DNA from: Arhodomonas sp052060015
Lineage (GTDB): Bacteria; Pseudomonadota; Gammaproteobacteria; Nitrococcales; Nitrococcaceae
DNA length: 64,000 bases
Reading direction: 5' to 3'
Assembly (NCBI RefSeq): GCF_052060015.1
Contig: NZ_JBPODZ010000006.1
Location: 1-64,000, forward strand
The notes beneath the pieces are model-generated. The model saw only the letters and a program-made list of their open reading frames with translations, did no database searches and was not told the origin of the DNA. Every line of letters starts with the position of its first letter. Positions within the stretch are counted from its first letter, which is position 1. The position numbers were made by a program, and so were the translations under genes. Of the stretch, positions 17,118 through 25,898 are shown in pieces.

Positions 17118-17933
17118 ATGACCGAGGACGCCGAGTCCCTGATCGATATCCGGGATCTGCATTTCTTCCGGGGTGATCGACCCATCTTCTCCGGCGTGGA
17201 CATCCGTGTCCGCCGCGGGGAGGTCACCGCCATCATGGGCCCCAGCGGTACGGGCAAGACCACGCTGCTGCGGCTCATCGGCGGCCAGCTCCGGCCTGAC
17301 CGCGGGGAGGTGCGAGTGGCCGGGGAGGCGGTGCCGCGACTGTCCCAGCGCCGGCTGTACGCGCTGCGCCGGCGCATGGGCATGCTCTTCCAGGCGGGGG
17401 GGCTGTTCACGGACCTCAACTGCTTCGACAACGTGGCCTTCCCGCTGCGCGAGCACACCCGGCTGTCCCGGTCGCTGATCCGGCAGCTGGTGCTGCTGAA
17501 GCTGGAGGCGGTGGGTCTGCGCGGCGCGCGGGGGCTCTTCCCCGCCGAGCTCTCCGGCGGCATGGCGCGCCGGGTGGCGCTGGCGCGGGCTATTGCCCTC
17601 GACCCGGAGCTGGTGCTCTACGACGAGCCTTTCTCCGGGCAGGATCCCATCTCCATGGGGGTGTTGGTGAAACTGATCCGCGAGCTCAACGACGCCCTGG
17701 GGCTGACCAGCGTGGTGGTCTCCCATGACGTCAAGGAGACCGCCGCCATCGCCGACTACATCTACGTGCTCGCCGACGGTGTAGTGGTGGCGGAGGGGAC
17801 GCCCGAGGCGCTGCGTGCCTCCGATTCCCCCTGGGTGCGCCAGTTCATGGACGCCCGCCCGGACGGGCCGGTGCCGTTTCACTACCCCGGGCCGTCGCTG
17901 GCCAGCGATGCCTTCGGCGGGGACCGGTCGTGA
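17118..17933 (+). CDS. mlaF: Phospholipid transport ATP-binding protein MlaF
   Basis: The 271-residue ATPase belongs to the MlaFEDB complex that moves phospholipids between inner and outer membranes and keeps outer-membrane lipid asymmetry. Walker A GPSGTGKT is at 41-48, the signature LSGGMARRVALARA follows, and Walker B LVLYDEPFSGQDP precedes the H-loop VVSHD. It is the first gene of mlaFEDCB and overlaps mlaE by 4 bp (GTGA). Confidence 0.96.
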   Translation: MTEDAESLIDIRDLHFFRGDRPIFSGVDIRVRRGEVTAIMGPSGTGKTTLLRLIGGQLRPDRGEVRVAGEAVPRLSQRRLYALRRRMGMLFQAGGLFTDLNCFDNVAFPLREHTRLSRSLIRQLVLLKLEAVGLRGARGLFPAELSGGMARRVALARAIALDPELVLYDEPFSGQDPISMGVLVKLIRELNDALGLTSVVVSHDVKETAAIADYIYVLADGVVVAEGTPEALRASDSPWVRQFMDARPDGPVPFHYPGPSLASDAFGGDRS

Positions 17934-18706
17934 TCGAGGCCGTCCGCCAGCTCGGCGCCTGGGCACTCGCCCGCCTGGAGCGCTTCGGCCGCGGCAGCCT
18001 TTTTATCCTGCGCGTGCTGCTGGGGCTGCCGGCGCTGGTGCCGCGGTTCCGGCTGCTGGTGCATCAGGTCTACTCCGTGGGCGTGCTCTCGCTGGTGATC
18101 ATCGTGGTCTCGGGCATCTTCGTGGGCATGGTGCTGGCGCTGCAGGGTTACAATACGCTGGTGGATTTCGGCGCCGAGGATTCCCTGGGCACGCTGGTGG
18201 CACTCTCCCTGATCCGCGAGTTGGGCCCGGTGGTGACGGCGCTGCTGTTCGCGGGCCGCGCCGGCTCGGCGTTGACCGCCGAGATCGGGCTGATGAAGGC
18301 CACCGAGCAGCTCTCCAGCATGGAGATGATGGCCGTGGACCCCCATCGACGGGTGCTGGCGCCGCGCTTCGCCGCGGGGATCATCGCCATGCCGCTGCTC
18401 TCGGCGATCTTCACCCTGCTCGGTATCCTGGCCGCCTACGTGGTGGGCACCGAGCTTCTGGGGGTGGATGCCGGTGCCTTCTGGTCGCAGATGCAGGCCA
18501 GCGTGTCGCTGAACGAAGACATCGCCAGCGGTGTCATCAAGAGCATCGCCTTCGGGGTGGTGGCCAGCTGGATCGCCGTGTTCGAGGGCTACGATTGTGC
18601 GCCCACCTCGGAGGGGGTAAGCCGGGCGACCACCCGGACGGTGGTGAATACCTCCCTGGCGGTGCTCGGTCTCGATTTCATTCTCACCGCCCTCATGTTC
18701 GACTAG
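17930..18706 (+). CDS. mlaE: Phospholipid transport permease MlaE
   Basis: The 258-residue MlaE/YrbE-family permease has about five membrane segments and the family block RELGPVVTALLFAGRAGSALTAEIG, reported here only by its ends. It also has the MLATEQ-like KATEQLSSMEMM segment. It starts at a GTG overlapping the mlaF stop, suggesting coupled translation. It forms the membrane core with MlaF. Confidence 0.95.
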   Translation: MIEAVRQLGAWALARLERFGRGSLFILRVLLGLPALVPRFRLLVHQVYSVGVLSLVIIVVSGIFVGMVLALQGYNTLVDFGAEDSLGTLVALSLIRELGPVVTALLFAGRAGSALTAEIGLMKATEQLSSMEMMAVDPHRRVLAPRFAAGIIAMPLLSAIFTLLGILAAYVVGTELLGVDAGAFWSQMQASVSLNEDIASGVIKSIAFGVVASWIAVFEGYDCAPTSEGVSRATTRTVVNTSLAVLGLDFILTALMFD

Positions 18707-18730
18707 GGCCGACGGATAAGGTGTTGGGCG

Positions 18731-19195
18731 ATGGATAAAATGCGCACCACAGAGCTCGCCGTGGGGGTGTTCGTGGTGGCGGGGGTCGTGGCGCTGCTGG
18801 TGCTGGCGCTGCGGGTGAGCAATATCTCCGCCTTCCAGACCACCGAGGGCTATACCATTGTCGGGTATTTCGAGAACGTCGGCGGATTGCGCGAGCGTGC
18901 GCCGGTGCGCATGGGTGGTGTCCCGGTGGGACGGGTCAGCGCCATCACCCTGGATACGGAGACCTTTGAGGCCCGCGTGGAGATGACCATCGGTCACCGC
19001 TATGACAACCTGCCCGCGGATACCAGCGCCAGCGTCCTGACCTCGGGCCTGCTCGGCGAGCAGTACATCGGCCTGGAGCCGGGCGGGATGCCGGCCACGC
19101 TCCAGGACGGCGACGAGCTGATGCTCACCCAGTCCGCGGTGGTGCTGGAGAAGGTGATCAGCCAGTTCCTGTTCCAGCAGGCCGAGGGCGAATAG
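18731..19195 (+). CDS. mlaD: Phospholipid-binding MCE-domain protein MlaD
   Basis: The 154-residue protein has one N-terminal transmembrane helix (residues 10-27) and a single MCE domain (YTIVGYFENVGGLRERAPVRMGGVPVGRV). MlaD forms a hexameric ring receiving lipids from MlaC. The length is close to the short E. coli-type MlaD with a brief C-terminal helix. Confidence 0.95.
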   Translation: MDKMRTTELAVGVFVVAGVVALLVLALRVSNISAFQTTEGYTIVGYFENVGGLRERAPVRMGGVPVGRVSAITLDTETFEARVEMTIGHRYDNLPADTSASVLTSGLLGEQYIGLEPGGMPATLQDGDELMLTQSAVVLEKVISQFLFQQAEGE

Positions 19196-19218
19196 CCACG
19201 GGTTCGGAGGAAGGCTTC

Positions 19219-19836
19219 ATGTTTGCACGAATCATCACTGCGCTGATGCTGCTGGCCGTGCTCGCTCCGGCGCACGCCGGGGAGCCGCAGTCGCCGGAGG
19301 AGCTGGTCCGCGAGACCACGCGGGAGGTCCGCGCTGTCCTCGAGGCCCACCGCGAGGAGATCGCCGACGACCCGAGCCTGGTCTACGAGTACGTCGCCGA
19401 TCTGGTACTGCCGAAGTTCGACTTTGAGCTGATGAGCCGTTTCGTCCTCGGCCGCCACTGGAAAGACGCCAGCGAGGCGCAGCGCGAGCGCTTCGTGCGC
19501 GAGTTCCGCGGCCTGCTGATCCGTACTTATGGCACCTCGCTGTCGGAGTACAGCGGCGAGGAGGTCGACTTCCCGCCGATGAAGTCGGATCCCGAGCGCG
19601 GCCGGGTCACGGTGCCCACGGAGGTCATCCAGCCGGACGGCCCGGAGATTCCCGTGAACTACAGCCTCTTCCGCAATGATGCCGGTCAATGGCGGGTGTT
19701 CGACGTAACCATCGAGGGGGTCAGCCTGATCCAGAACTACCGCAGTAGCTTCGGTTCGGAGGTGCGCCAGAAGGGCCTGGATGCCCTTATCGAGCGGCTG
19801 GCGAAGCGCAACGAGGAACGCGGGGTGCCCCAGTGA
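19219..19836 (+). CDS. mlaC: Periplasmic phospholipid carrier MlaC
   Basis: The 205-residue soluble carrier has a signal peptide (ITALMLLAVLAPAHA, cleavage after about residue 20). The MlaC/Ttg2 domain then follows, with FDFELMSRFVLGRHW and the DFPPMKS strand. It shuttles phospholipid between the outer-membrane MlaA, not in this window, and MlaD. It overlaps mlaB by 4 bp (GTGA). Confidence 0.94.
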   Translation: MFARIITALMLLAVLAPAHAGEPQSPEELVRETTREVRAVLEAHREEIADDPSLVYEYVADLVLPKFDFELMSRFVLGRHWKDASEAQRERFVREFRGLLIRTYGTSLSEYSGEEVDFPPMKSDPERGRVTVPTEVIQPDGPEIPVNYSLFRNDAGQWRVFDVTIEGVSLIQNYRSSFGSEVRQKGLDALIERLAKRNEERGVPQ

Positions 19837-20141
19837 GCGCGGCGCTGGATGGCGCCGGCGAGGGGGCGCTCCGGGTCACCGGCGAGTTGGACTTCGACAG
19901 TGTCGCGTTGTTGCCGGCGGCGTTGCCGGGCAGCGGCGACGCGGTGGTCGACCTCTCGGCGGTGGAACGCGCGGATAGCGCCGGGCTCGCGTTGCTCCTG
20001 GAGTGGGTCCGTGTCGCCCGGGCGGCGGGGCGGCAGGTGCGTTTCCGGGGGATCCCCCGGCAGTTGCTGGCCATAGCCCGGGTCAGCGGGGTGGATGCGA
20101 TCCTGCCGCTCGAGGACAATGAGCCGATACCGAATCCCTGA
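19833..20141 (+). CDS. mlaB: STAS-domain protein MlaB
   Basis: The 102-residue cytoplasmic STAS protein has the central block VVDLSAVERADSAGLALLLEW, which is reported here by its two ends: VVDLSAVERADSAG and LALLLEW. MlaB binds and stabilises MlaF in the transporter. It starts with GTG inside the mlaC stop. The sequence is poorly conserved outside the STAS core, but its position fixes the assignment. Confidence 0.9.
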   Translation: MSAALDGAGEGALRVTGELDFDSVALLPAALPGSGDAVVDLSAVERADSAGLALLLEWVRVARAAGRQVRFRGIPRQLLAIARVSGVDAILPLEDNEPIPNP

Positions 20142-20177
20142 TCGAGCATCACCGGACAGCGAGGTAACGACCGAGAC

Positions 20178-20423
20178 ATGATGGAGCCGCAGCGTATTCG
20201 CGAGATCCTGGAGTCGGGCCTGACCGACGCGACGGTGGCGGTGGATGGTGACGGCCGCCACTTCCAGGCGCTTATCGTGAGCCCGGATTTCGAGGGGGTG
20301 CCCCTCATTCGGCGCCACCGCATGGTCAACGACCTGCTTCGCGAGCACATCGACAGTGACATGCTCCATGCGATCTCCATGCGCACCCTCACCCCCGGCC
20401 AGCACGCCGCGGAAGGGTCCTGA
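20178..20423 (+). CDS. ibaG: BolA-family protein IbaG
   Basis: The 81-residue BolA-like protein has the loop-helix block FEGVPLIRRHRMVNDLL, with a conserved His, typical of IbaG/YrbA. Relatives bind a [2Fe-2S] cluster together with monothiol glutaredoxin. The mlaB-ibaG-murA order is conserved in gammaproteobacteria. Two consecutive ATGs (20178 and 20181) could start it. Confidence 0.93.
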   Translation: MMEPQRIREILESGLTDATVAVDGDGRHFQALIVSPDFEGVPLIRRHRMVNDLLREHIDSDMLHAISMRTLTPGQHAAEGS

Positions 20424-20454
20424 CCATGGAGCCGAGGGCGGCAGGCGGGGGCGC

Positions 20455-21717
20455 ATGGAACGGTTACTGATCCGCGGCGGGGTGCCGCTGGACGGCGAGA
20501 TCCGCATCTCCGGGGCGAAGAACGCGGCGCTGCCCATCCTCGCCGCAACCATCCTCGGGGACGGGCCGACCACGGTCGGCAACATCCCCCATCTCCACGA
20601 CATCACCACCACCATGGAGTTGCTCGGGCGCATGGGGGTGCGGTTGACCGTCGATGAGCGCATGCGCATCGAGGTGGATCCGCGGGGGGTGACCGATTGC
20701 TACGCCCCCTATGAGCTGGTCAAGACCATGCGCGCCTCCATCTTGGTGCTGGGGCCGCTGCTGGCGCGCTTCGGCGAGGCCGATGTCTCGCTGCCGGGCG
20801 GCTGCGCCATCGGTTCCCGTCCGGTGAATCTCCACGTCGAGGGGCTGCGCCAGATGGGTGCGGAGATCAGCGTGGAGGGCGGCTACATCCGCGCCCGCTG
20901 CCGCCGGCTGCGGGGCGCGCGATTGGTCATGGACCTGGTCACGGTGACAGGTACCGAGAACCTGATGATGGCCGCCACCCTGGCCGAGGGGACGACGGTC
21001 ATCGAGAATGCGGCCCGCGAGCCGGAGGTGGTGGATCTCGCCAACTGCCTCAACGCCATGGGCGCCGGGGTGGAGGGCGCCGGCTCCGACACCATCACCG
21101 TCCACGGGGTCGAGCGTCTCCAGGGGACCCGCTACGACGTGCTGCCGGACCGTATCGAGACCGGCACCTACCTGGTGGCGGCGGCGATGACCGGCGGGCG
21201 GGTCCGGCTCAAGGACACCGCCCCGGGGCTGCTTGATGCGGTGATCGCCAAGCTCGGCGAGGCGGGGGCGGAGATCGCCGTGGACGGGCGAACGATCGAC
21301 CTTGCGATGCCCGGCGGGCGCAGACCCCGGGCGGTGAATGTGCGCACCGCACCCTATCCGGCCTTCCCCACGGACATGCAGGCGCAGTTCTGTGCCCTGA
21401 ACGCCGTGGCCGAAGGGGTGGGGATGGTCACGGAAACGGTGTTCGAGAACCGCTTCATGCACGTGCTCGAACTCCAGCGCATGGGTGCGGACATGCGCCT
21501 GGAGGGCCACACGGCGATCTCCACCGGGGTGCCCCGGCTCACCGGCGCACCGGTGATGGCCACCGACCTGCGGGCCTCCGCAAGCCTGGTCCTCGCCGGT
21601 CTGGTGGCCGAGGGCGAGACCTGCGTCGATCGCATCTATCACATCGATCGCGGCTACGAGTGCATCGAGGAGAAGCTGGTGCAGCTCGGCGCCAACATCC
21701 GCCGGGTACCGGCCTGA
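20455..21717 (+). CDS. murA: UDP-N-acetylglucosamine 1-carboxyvinyltransferase MurA
   Basis: The 420-residue enzyme catalyses the first committed step of peptidoglycan synthesis, adding enolpyruvate to UDP-GlcNAc. Catalytic Cys117 lies in the LPGGCAIGSRPVNLH loop, the fosfomycin target. The N-terminal ISGAKNAALPIL motif contains the conserved Lys. The ATG at 20455 gives the family N-terminus; earlier in-frame starts fall inside ibaG. Confidence 0.97.
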   Translation: MERLLIRGGVPLDGEIRISGAKNAALPILAATILGDGPTTVGNIPHLHDITTTMELLGRMGVRLTVDERMRIEVDPRGVTDCYAPYELVKTMRASILVLGPLLARFGEADVSLPGGCAIGSRPVNLHVEGLRQMGAEISVEGGYIRARCRRLRGARLVMDLVTVTGTENLMMAATLAEGTTVIENAAREPEVVDLANCLNAMGAGVEGAGSDTITVHGVERLQGTRYDVLPDRIETGTYLVAAAMTGGRVRLKDTAPGLLDAVIAKLGEAGAEIAVDGRTIDLAMPGGRRPRAVNVRTAPYPAFPTDMQAQFCALNAVAEGVGMVTETVFENRFMHVLELQRMGADMRLEGHTAISTGVPRLTGAPVMATDLRASASLVLAGLVAEGETCVDRIYHIDRGYECIEEKLVQLGANIRRVPA

Positions 21718-21725
21718 AGGGGATT

Positions 21726-22361
21726 ATGCAAGAGCAACTGACCATCGCGCTGTCCAAGGGGCGCATCCTCGAGGAGACCCTGCCGTTGCTCGCCGCCGCC
21801 GGCATCGAGCCGGCGGAGGACCCGGAGGCGAGCCGCCGGCTGGTTATCCCCAGCAACCGCGACGGCGTGCAGTTGGTCATCGTCCGCGCCACCGATGTGC
21901 CCACCTACGTGGAGCACGGTGGCGCGGATCTGGGGGTGGCGGGCAAGGACGTCCTCCTCGAATACGGGGGACAGGGTCTGTACGAACCCCTGGACCTGGG
22001 TATCGCCCGGTGCCGGCTGATGGTGGCGGGCCGGCCCGGCAGTGAGGTGCTGCGCCGGCCGCGGGTGGCGACCAAGTTCGTGAACATCGCCCGCCGGCAC
22101 TTCGCCGCCCAAGGGCGGCAGGCGGAGCTGATCAAGCTGTATGGCTCTATGGAGCTGGCGCCGCTGGTGGGTTTGGCGGACCTCATCGTCGACCTGGTGG
22201 ATACGGGCAATACCCTGCGCGCCAACGGCCTGGAGCCGCTGGAGCCCATCGCCGACATCAGCTCGCGGCTGGTGGTCAACAAGGCGGCGATGAAGATGAA
22301 GTACCGACGCATACGCCCGCTGCTCGAGGGGCTGCGCGATGCGGTCGCGGCCGCTGCCTGA
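21726..22361 (+). CDS. hisG: ATP phosphoribosyltransferase HisG, short form
   Basis: The 211-residue enzyme condenses ATP with PRPP in the first step of histidine synthesis. IALSKGRI opens the protein, and the PRPP-binding block is DLIVDLVDTGNTLRANGL. The protein ends without the C-terminal ACT-like regulatory domain of the 300-residue form. It is therefore the short form, which in characterised bacteria needs HisZ for activity and feedback control. HisZ is not in the window. The gene starts 9 bp after murA and is followed by hisD. Confidence 0.96.
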   Translation: MQEQLTIALSKGRILEETLPLLAAAGIEPAEDPEASRRLVIPSNRDGVQLVIVRATDVPTYVEHGGADLGVAGKDVLLEYGGQGLYEPLDLGIARCRLMVAGRPGSEVLRRPRVATKFVNIARRHFAAQGRQAELIKLYGSMELAPLVGLADLIVDLVDTGNTLRANGLEPLEPIADISSRLVVNKAAMKMKYRRIRPLLEGLRDAVAAAA

Positions 22362-22384
22362 GCAACCGCCGGGAGGAATACGTA

Positions 22385-23704
22385 ATGCTGGAGATCACCC
22401 GCCTTAGCACCACGCAGCCGGATTTCTGGGACAGCCTACAACAGCTCACCGACTGGGATGACGGCGCCACCAGCCGGGTCGAAGAGGTCGTCGCCGAGAT
22501 CCTCCAGCGCGTCGCCGCCGAGGGGGATGCGGCGGTGCTCGAGCTCACGGCACGGTTCGACCGCCTCGCCGTCGACACCGCCGCGGAGCTGGAGGTGTCC
22601 GTCGATGAGCAGGAGCGGGCCCTGGCCGGGCTGGATGACGAGCAGCGCCGTGCCCTCGAGACCGCCGCCGCACGGATCCGGGACTACCATGCCCGCCAGC
22701 TCGGGGAGAGCTGGGAATATGCCGACGAGCACGGCAACCGGCTGGGCCAGCAGGTCACGCCGCTGGCCCGCGTGGGCGTGTACGTGCCCGGCGGCAAGGC
22801 CGCCTATCCCTCGTCGGTGCTCATGAACACCCTGCCGGCCAAGGTGGCCGGCGTCGACGAGGTGATCATGGTGGTCCCCGCCCCGGAAGGCGCGGTGAGT
22901 CCCCTGGTGTTGGCGGCCGCCCGGGTGGCCGGTGTCGATCGCGTCTTCCGCGTCGGCGGTGCCCAGGCGGTGGCGGCGCTCGCCTGCGGCACGGAGACCA
23001 TCCCGGCGGTGGACAAGATCGTCGGGCCGGGCAACGCCTTCGTCGCCGAGGCCAAGCGCCGGGTGTTTGGCCGGGTGGGCATCGACATGGTGGCGGGGCC
23101 CTCGGAGATCATGGTCATCTGCGACGGCCAGACCGATGCCGAGTGGATCGCCATGGATCTCTTCTCCCAGGCGGAGCACGACGAGGACGCCCGCGCCATC
23201 CTGGTCTGCCCGGATCCACTGTTCCTGGATCAGGTCCAGGCGGCGATGGAGCGGCTGCTCCCCGAGATGGAGCGCTCGGAGATCATCCGTACGGCGCTCG
23301 GCCGGCGCGGCGCGCTGATCTACGTGCGGGACCTCGCCGAGGCGGCCGAGGTGGCGAACCGTATCGCCCCCGAGCACCTCGAGCTCTCGGTGGTGGAGCC
23401 ACGCCACATGGCGGCCGGCATCCGTCACGCCGGGGCGATCTTTTTGGGTCGTCACACCCCCGAGGCCATCGGCGATTACTGTGCCGGGCCCAATCACGTG
23501 CTGCCCACCTCGCGGACCGCCCGGTTCGCATCGCCGCTGGGGGTCTACGATTTCCAGAAGCGTACCAGCCTGATCGAGTGTTCGCCGGCCGGTGGCGCCG
23601 CGCTCGCCGACGTGGCGGCGACGCTGGCCCGCGGCGAGGGGCTCACCGCCCATGCCCGCTCCGCGGAGATGCGTCGGGACGGCGAGGGGGCGGAACCGCG
23701 CTAG
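22385..23704 (+). CDS. hisD: Histidinol dehydrogenase HisD
   Basis: The 439-residue zinc enzyme performs the last two oxidations of histidine synthesis. The motifs VYVPGGKAAYPSSVLMN, PGNAFVAEAKRRVFG and SQAEHDEDARA, and the metal and base region NRIAPEHLEL, are in family order. GGAGG lies upstream of the ATG. Its TAG stop (23702-23704) overlaps the stop of the convergent protease gene in the palindrome CTAG. Confidence 0.97.
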   Translation: MLEITRLSTTQPDFWDSLQQLTDWDDGATSRVEEVVAEILQRVAAEGDAAVLELTARFDRLAVDTAAELEVSVDEQERALAGLDDEQRRALETAAARIRDYHARQLGESWEYADEHGNRLGQQVTPLARVGVYVPGGKAAYPSSVLMNTLPAKVAGVDEVIMVVPAPEGAVSPLVLAAARVAGVDRVFRVGGAQAVAALACGTETIPAVDKIVGPGNAFVAEAKRRVFGRVGIDMVAGPSEIMVICDGQTDAEWIAMDLFSQAEHDEDARAILVCPDPLFLDQVQAAMERLLPEMERSEIIRTALGRRGALIYVRDLAEAAEVANRIAPEHLELSVVEPRHMAAGIRHAGAIFLGRHTPEAIGDYCAGPNHVLPTSRTARFASPLGVYDFQKRTSLIECSPAGGAALADVAATLARGEGLTAHARSAEMRRDGEGAEPR

Positions 23705-24855
23705 CCGGTGGGTCGCTCGGCGACGGCGAGGCGACGCTGGAAGACGCCGTCGCGGCCGATGCCCTCGATCTCCACCTCGCTGCCGGGCTCGTGGCGACTG
23801 ATCCGACGCAACAGCGCGGCGGGTTCGTCCACCGGCTCCCCGTCCACGGCGAGGATGACATCGCCGGGCCGGATGCCGGCGCGGTCCGCCGGGCCGTCGC
23901 GCAAGACCCCGCTGATCAACACCCCGCCCGTCTCCGGCAGCGCCAGGCCATCGGCCAGGGGCGCGGTCACCGGCTGGACCTGCACGCCGATCCATCCGCG
24001 GATGGCACGGCCGTGCTCGATGAGATCCCGCATCACCCCGCGGGCGAGGCTCACCGGGATGGCGAAACCGATGCCCATGGAGCCGCCGGAGCGGCTGTAG
24101 ATCGCGGTGTTGATGCCCACCAGCTCGCCGCGGGCGTTCACCAGCGCGCCGCCGGAGTTGCCCGGATTGATGGCGGCGTCCGTTTGTATGAAGTTCTCGA
24201 AGGTGGCCAGCCCCAGGTCGTCCCGGCCGGTGGCGCTGACGATGCCCTGGGTGACGGTCTGCCCGACCCCGAAGGGATTGCCCACGGCGAGCACCACGTC
24301 GCCCACCCGTAGCGATGCCGCGTCGCCGAAGGTGGCGTGGGGGAGCTCGCCGTCGATGTCGATGCGCAGCACCGCGAGGTCCGTCTCCGTGTCCCGGCCG
24401 ATGAGCTGTGCCGCGGCACTGCGGCCGTCGTGGAGGAGGACCTCGATGGCCTCGGCATCCTCGACCACGTGGGCGTTGGTGAGGACGTAGCCGTCGGGGC
24501 TGACGATCACGCCGGAGCCCAGCGAGCGCTCCGGGCGCTGCTGCCTCGGCGGCGGGGCGCCGAAGAAGCGGCGCAACTCCGGGTTGTCGAAAAAGGGGTG
24601 CCGCGGGGTCTCCACGCTTCGGGTGCTGTAGACGTTGACCACCGAGGGCGCGGCCCGGTTGACGGCATCGGCGTAGGAGGCCATTCCCCGGTCGACGGCG
24701 CCGCTCTGCGCTGTCGGTGCCGGCGCCTCGGTGACCTGGATCACCGGGGCGGTGGTGTCGCCGAGCCAGGGGGCGAGCCAGAGGGCCGCCGCGGCGGCGA
24801 GCGCACCGACGATCACATAACGAAGGACGAAGCGGCCGATGCGGCTGGTTGGCAT
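23701..24855 (-). CDS. degS: Trypsin-like serine protease with one PDZ domain (DegS/DegQ family)
   Basis: The 384-residue protein has an N-terminal membrane anchor (residues 10-29) and a HtrA protease domain with triad His129 (LTNAHVV), Asp159 (TETDLAVL) and Ser234 (GNSGGAL). A single PDZ domain occupies about residues 290-375. One PDZ and an uncleaved-looking anchor favour DegS, which starts the RseA/RpoE envelope-stress cascade. A Q-rich loop as in AlgW-type homologues is also possible. The ATG at 24855 is chosen because it leads directly into the anchor. It is divergent from the Nif3 gene, 66 bp away. Confidence 0.9.
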   Translation of the reverse strand: MPTSRIGRFVLRYVIVGALAAAAALWLAPWLGDTTAPVIQVTEAPAPTAQSGAVDRGMASYADAVNRAAPSVVNVYSTRSVETPRHPFFDNPELRRFFGAPPPRQQRPERSLGSGVIVSPDGYVLTNAHVVEDAEAIEVLLHDGRSAAAQLIGRDTETDLAVLRIDIDGELPHATFGDAASLRVGDVVLAVGNPFGVGQTVTQGIVSATGRDDLGLATFENFIQTDAAINPGNSGGALVNARGELVGINTAIYSRSGGSMGIGFAIPVSLARGVMRDLIEHGRAIRGWIGVQVQPVTAPLADGLALPETGGVLISGVLRDGPADRAGIRPGDVILAVDGEPVDEPAALLRRISRHEPGSEVEIEGIGRDGVFQRRLAVAERPTG

Positions 24856-24921
24856 CGTGTGGATCCTCCCGGCTGGGGCCTTCCCCGCGCTATGATGGCG
24901 GCCCGTCTTATGGGAGGCATC

Positions 24922-25680
24922 ATGGTACAGGTTCTCGAACTGGTGCGTTATTGCGACGAGACCCTCTCGAGCGCGGAGTTCAGTGACTACGCCCCCAACG
25001 GCCTGCAGGTGGAGGGCACCCGAGAGGTCAGCCGGCTGTGTAGTGCGGTGACCGCCAGCCGCGCGGTGGTGGAGCGTGCCGTGGAGGCCGGGGCGGACGC
25101 GCTGCTGGTCCATCACGGTTACTTCTGGAAGGGCGAGCCGGCGCCGCTGGTGGGCATGAAGGGCGAACGGGTGCGGCGGCTCATGGCCGCCGGTGTCTCG
25201 CTGCTTGCCTATCACCTGCCGCTCGACGCCCACCCCGAGCTCGGCAATAACGCCTGCCTCGCCGCGCGTCTCGCCCTGCGGGTGGAAGGCATCCACGCCG
25301 GCGCGGGCGTGCCGGGCCTGCTTTGGGAGGGGCAACTCGACGAGCCTCAGGCCCCCGAGGCGTTCGCCGCGCATGTCGCGGCCGTCACCGGCCGTGAACC
25401 ATTGCATGTGGGTAGCGGGCCGGCGCGGATCCGGCGCCTGGCGTGGTGCACCGGCGCCGCCGAAGGGATGCTCGGTGCCGCCGCGGCCTTAGGAGTGGAT
25501 GCCTTCATCAGCGGCGAGATCTCCGAGCGAACGACCCATGAGGCACGGGAGCTCGGGGTGCACTATTTCGCGGCCGGCCATCACGCCACCGAGCGCTACG
25601 GGGTGCAGGCCCTGGCTGATCACCTCGCGGGGGTGTTCGGCCTCGAGCATCTCTACCTCGAGGACGACAATCCGGTATGA
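24922..25680 (+). CDS. Nif3-like dinuclear metal-center protein (YbgI family)
   Basis: The 252-residue protein belongs to the Nif3/YbgI family (GTP cyclohydrolase I type 2 homologues). His-rich blocks LLVHHGYFWKG, YHLPLDAHPELGNN and YFAAGHHATERYG supply ligands for two metals. The biochemical role of the family is unsettled. The ATG at 24922 has GGGAGG six bases upstream. Alternative in-frame starts upstream lie in the divergent intergenic space. Confidence 0.93.
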   Translation: MVQVLELVRYCDETLSSAEFSDYAPNGLQVEGTREVSRLCSAVTASRAVVERAVEAGADALLVHHGYFWKGEPAPLVGMKGERVRRLMAAGVSLLAYHLPLDAHPELGNNACLAARLALRVEGIHAGAGVPGLLWEGQLDEPQAPEAFAAHVAAVTGREPLHVGSGPARIRRLAWCTGAAEGMLGAAAALGVDAFISGEISERTTHEARELGVHYFAAGHHATERYGVQALADHLAGVFGLEHLYLEDDNPV

Positions 25681-25800
25681 TACGCACCGGGCCTACCCGA
25701 AAGGGGTGCAGGCGGGTTGATCCAACGCACTGAAATAGAAACCGAAATACCGTACTTTCCGGGGTGCTCGCTTGACGCTTCGCGGCCGTTATTGGATCCT

Positions 25801-25825
25801 AAGGCGCCTTTGATGGGGCGTTTTT
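25801..25825 (+). promoter_or_regulatory. Possible hairpin-plus-T-run in the petABC leader
   Basis: AAGGCGCC (25801-25808) can pair with GGCGTTTT (25817-25824) around an 8-nt loop and is followed by one more T. Two of the pairs are G-U, so the stem is weak. A TTGACG box at 25772-25777 precedes it, but no good -10 follows. The rest of the 218-bp gap between the Nif3 gene and petA shows no gene. The element could end the upstream transcript or attenuate petABC. Confidence 0.4.
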
Positions 25826-25898
25826 GCCCGCGCGGGCCGGGTCGCGGAAGCGCGGCGAGGCGGAATCCCAGCCTTAACCCAATGTCAGGGGGACGTGC

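Noticed and set aside
25772..25800. TTGACG as the -35 of a petA promoter
   Set aside because: At 16-18 bp spacing the -10 candidates (GGATCC, GATCCT, ATCCTA) are poor, so I did not list it as a promoter.
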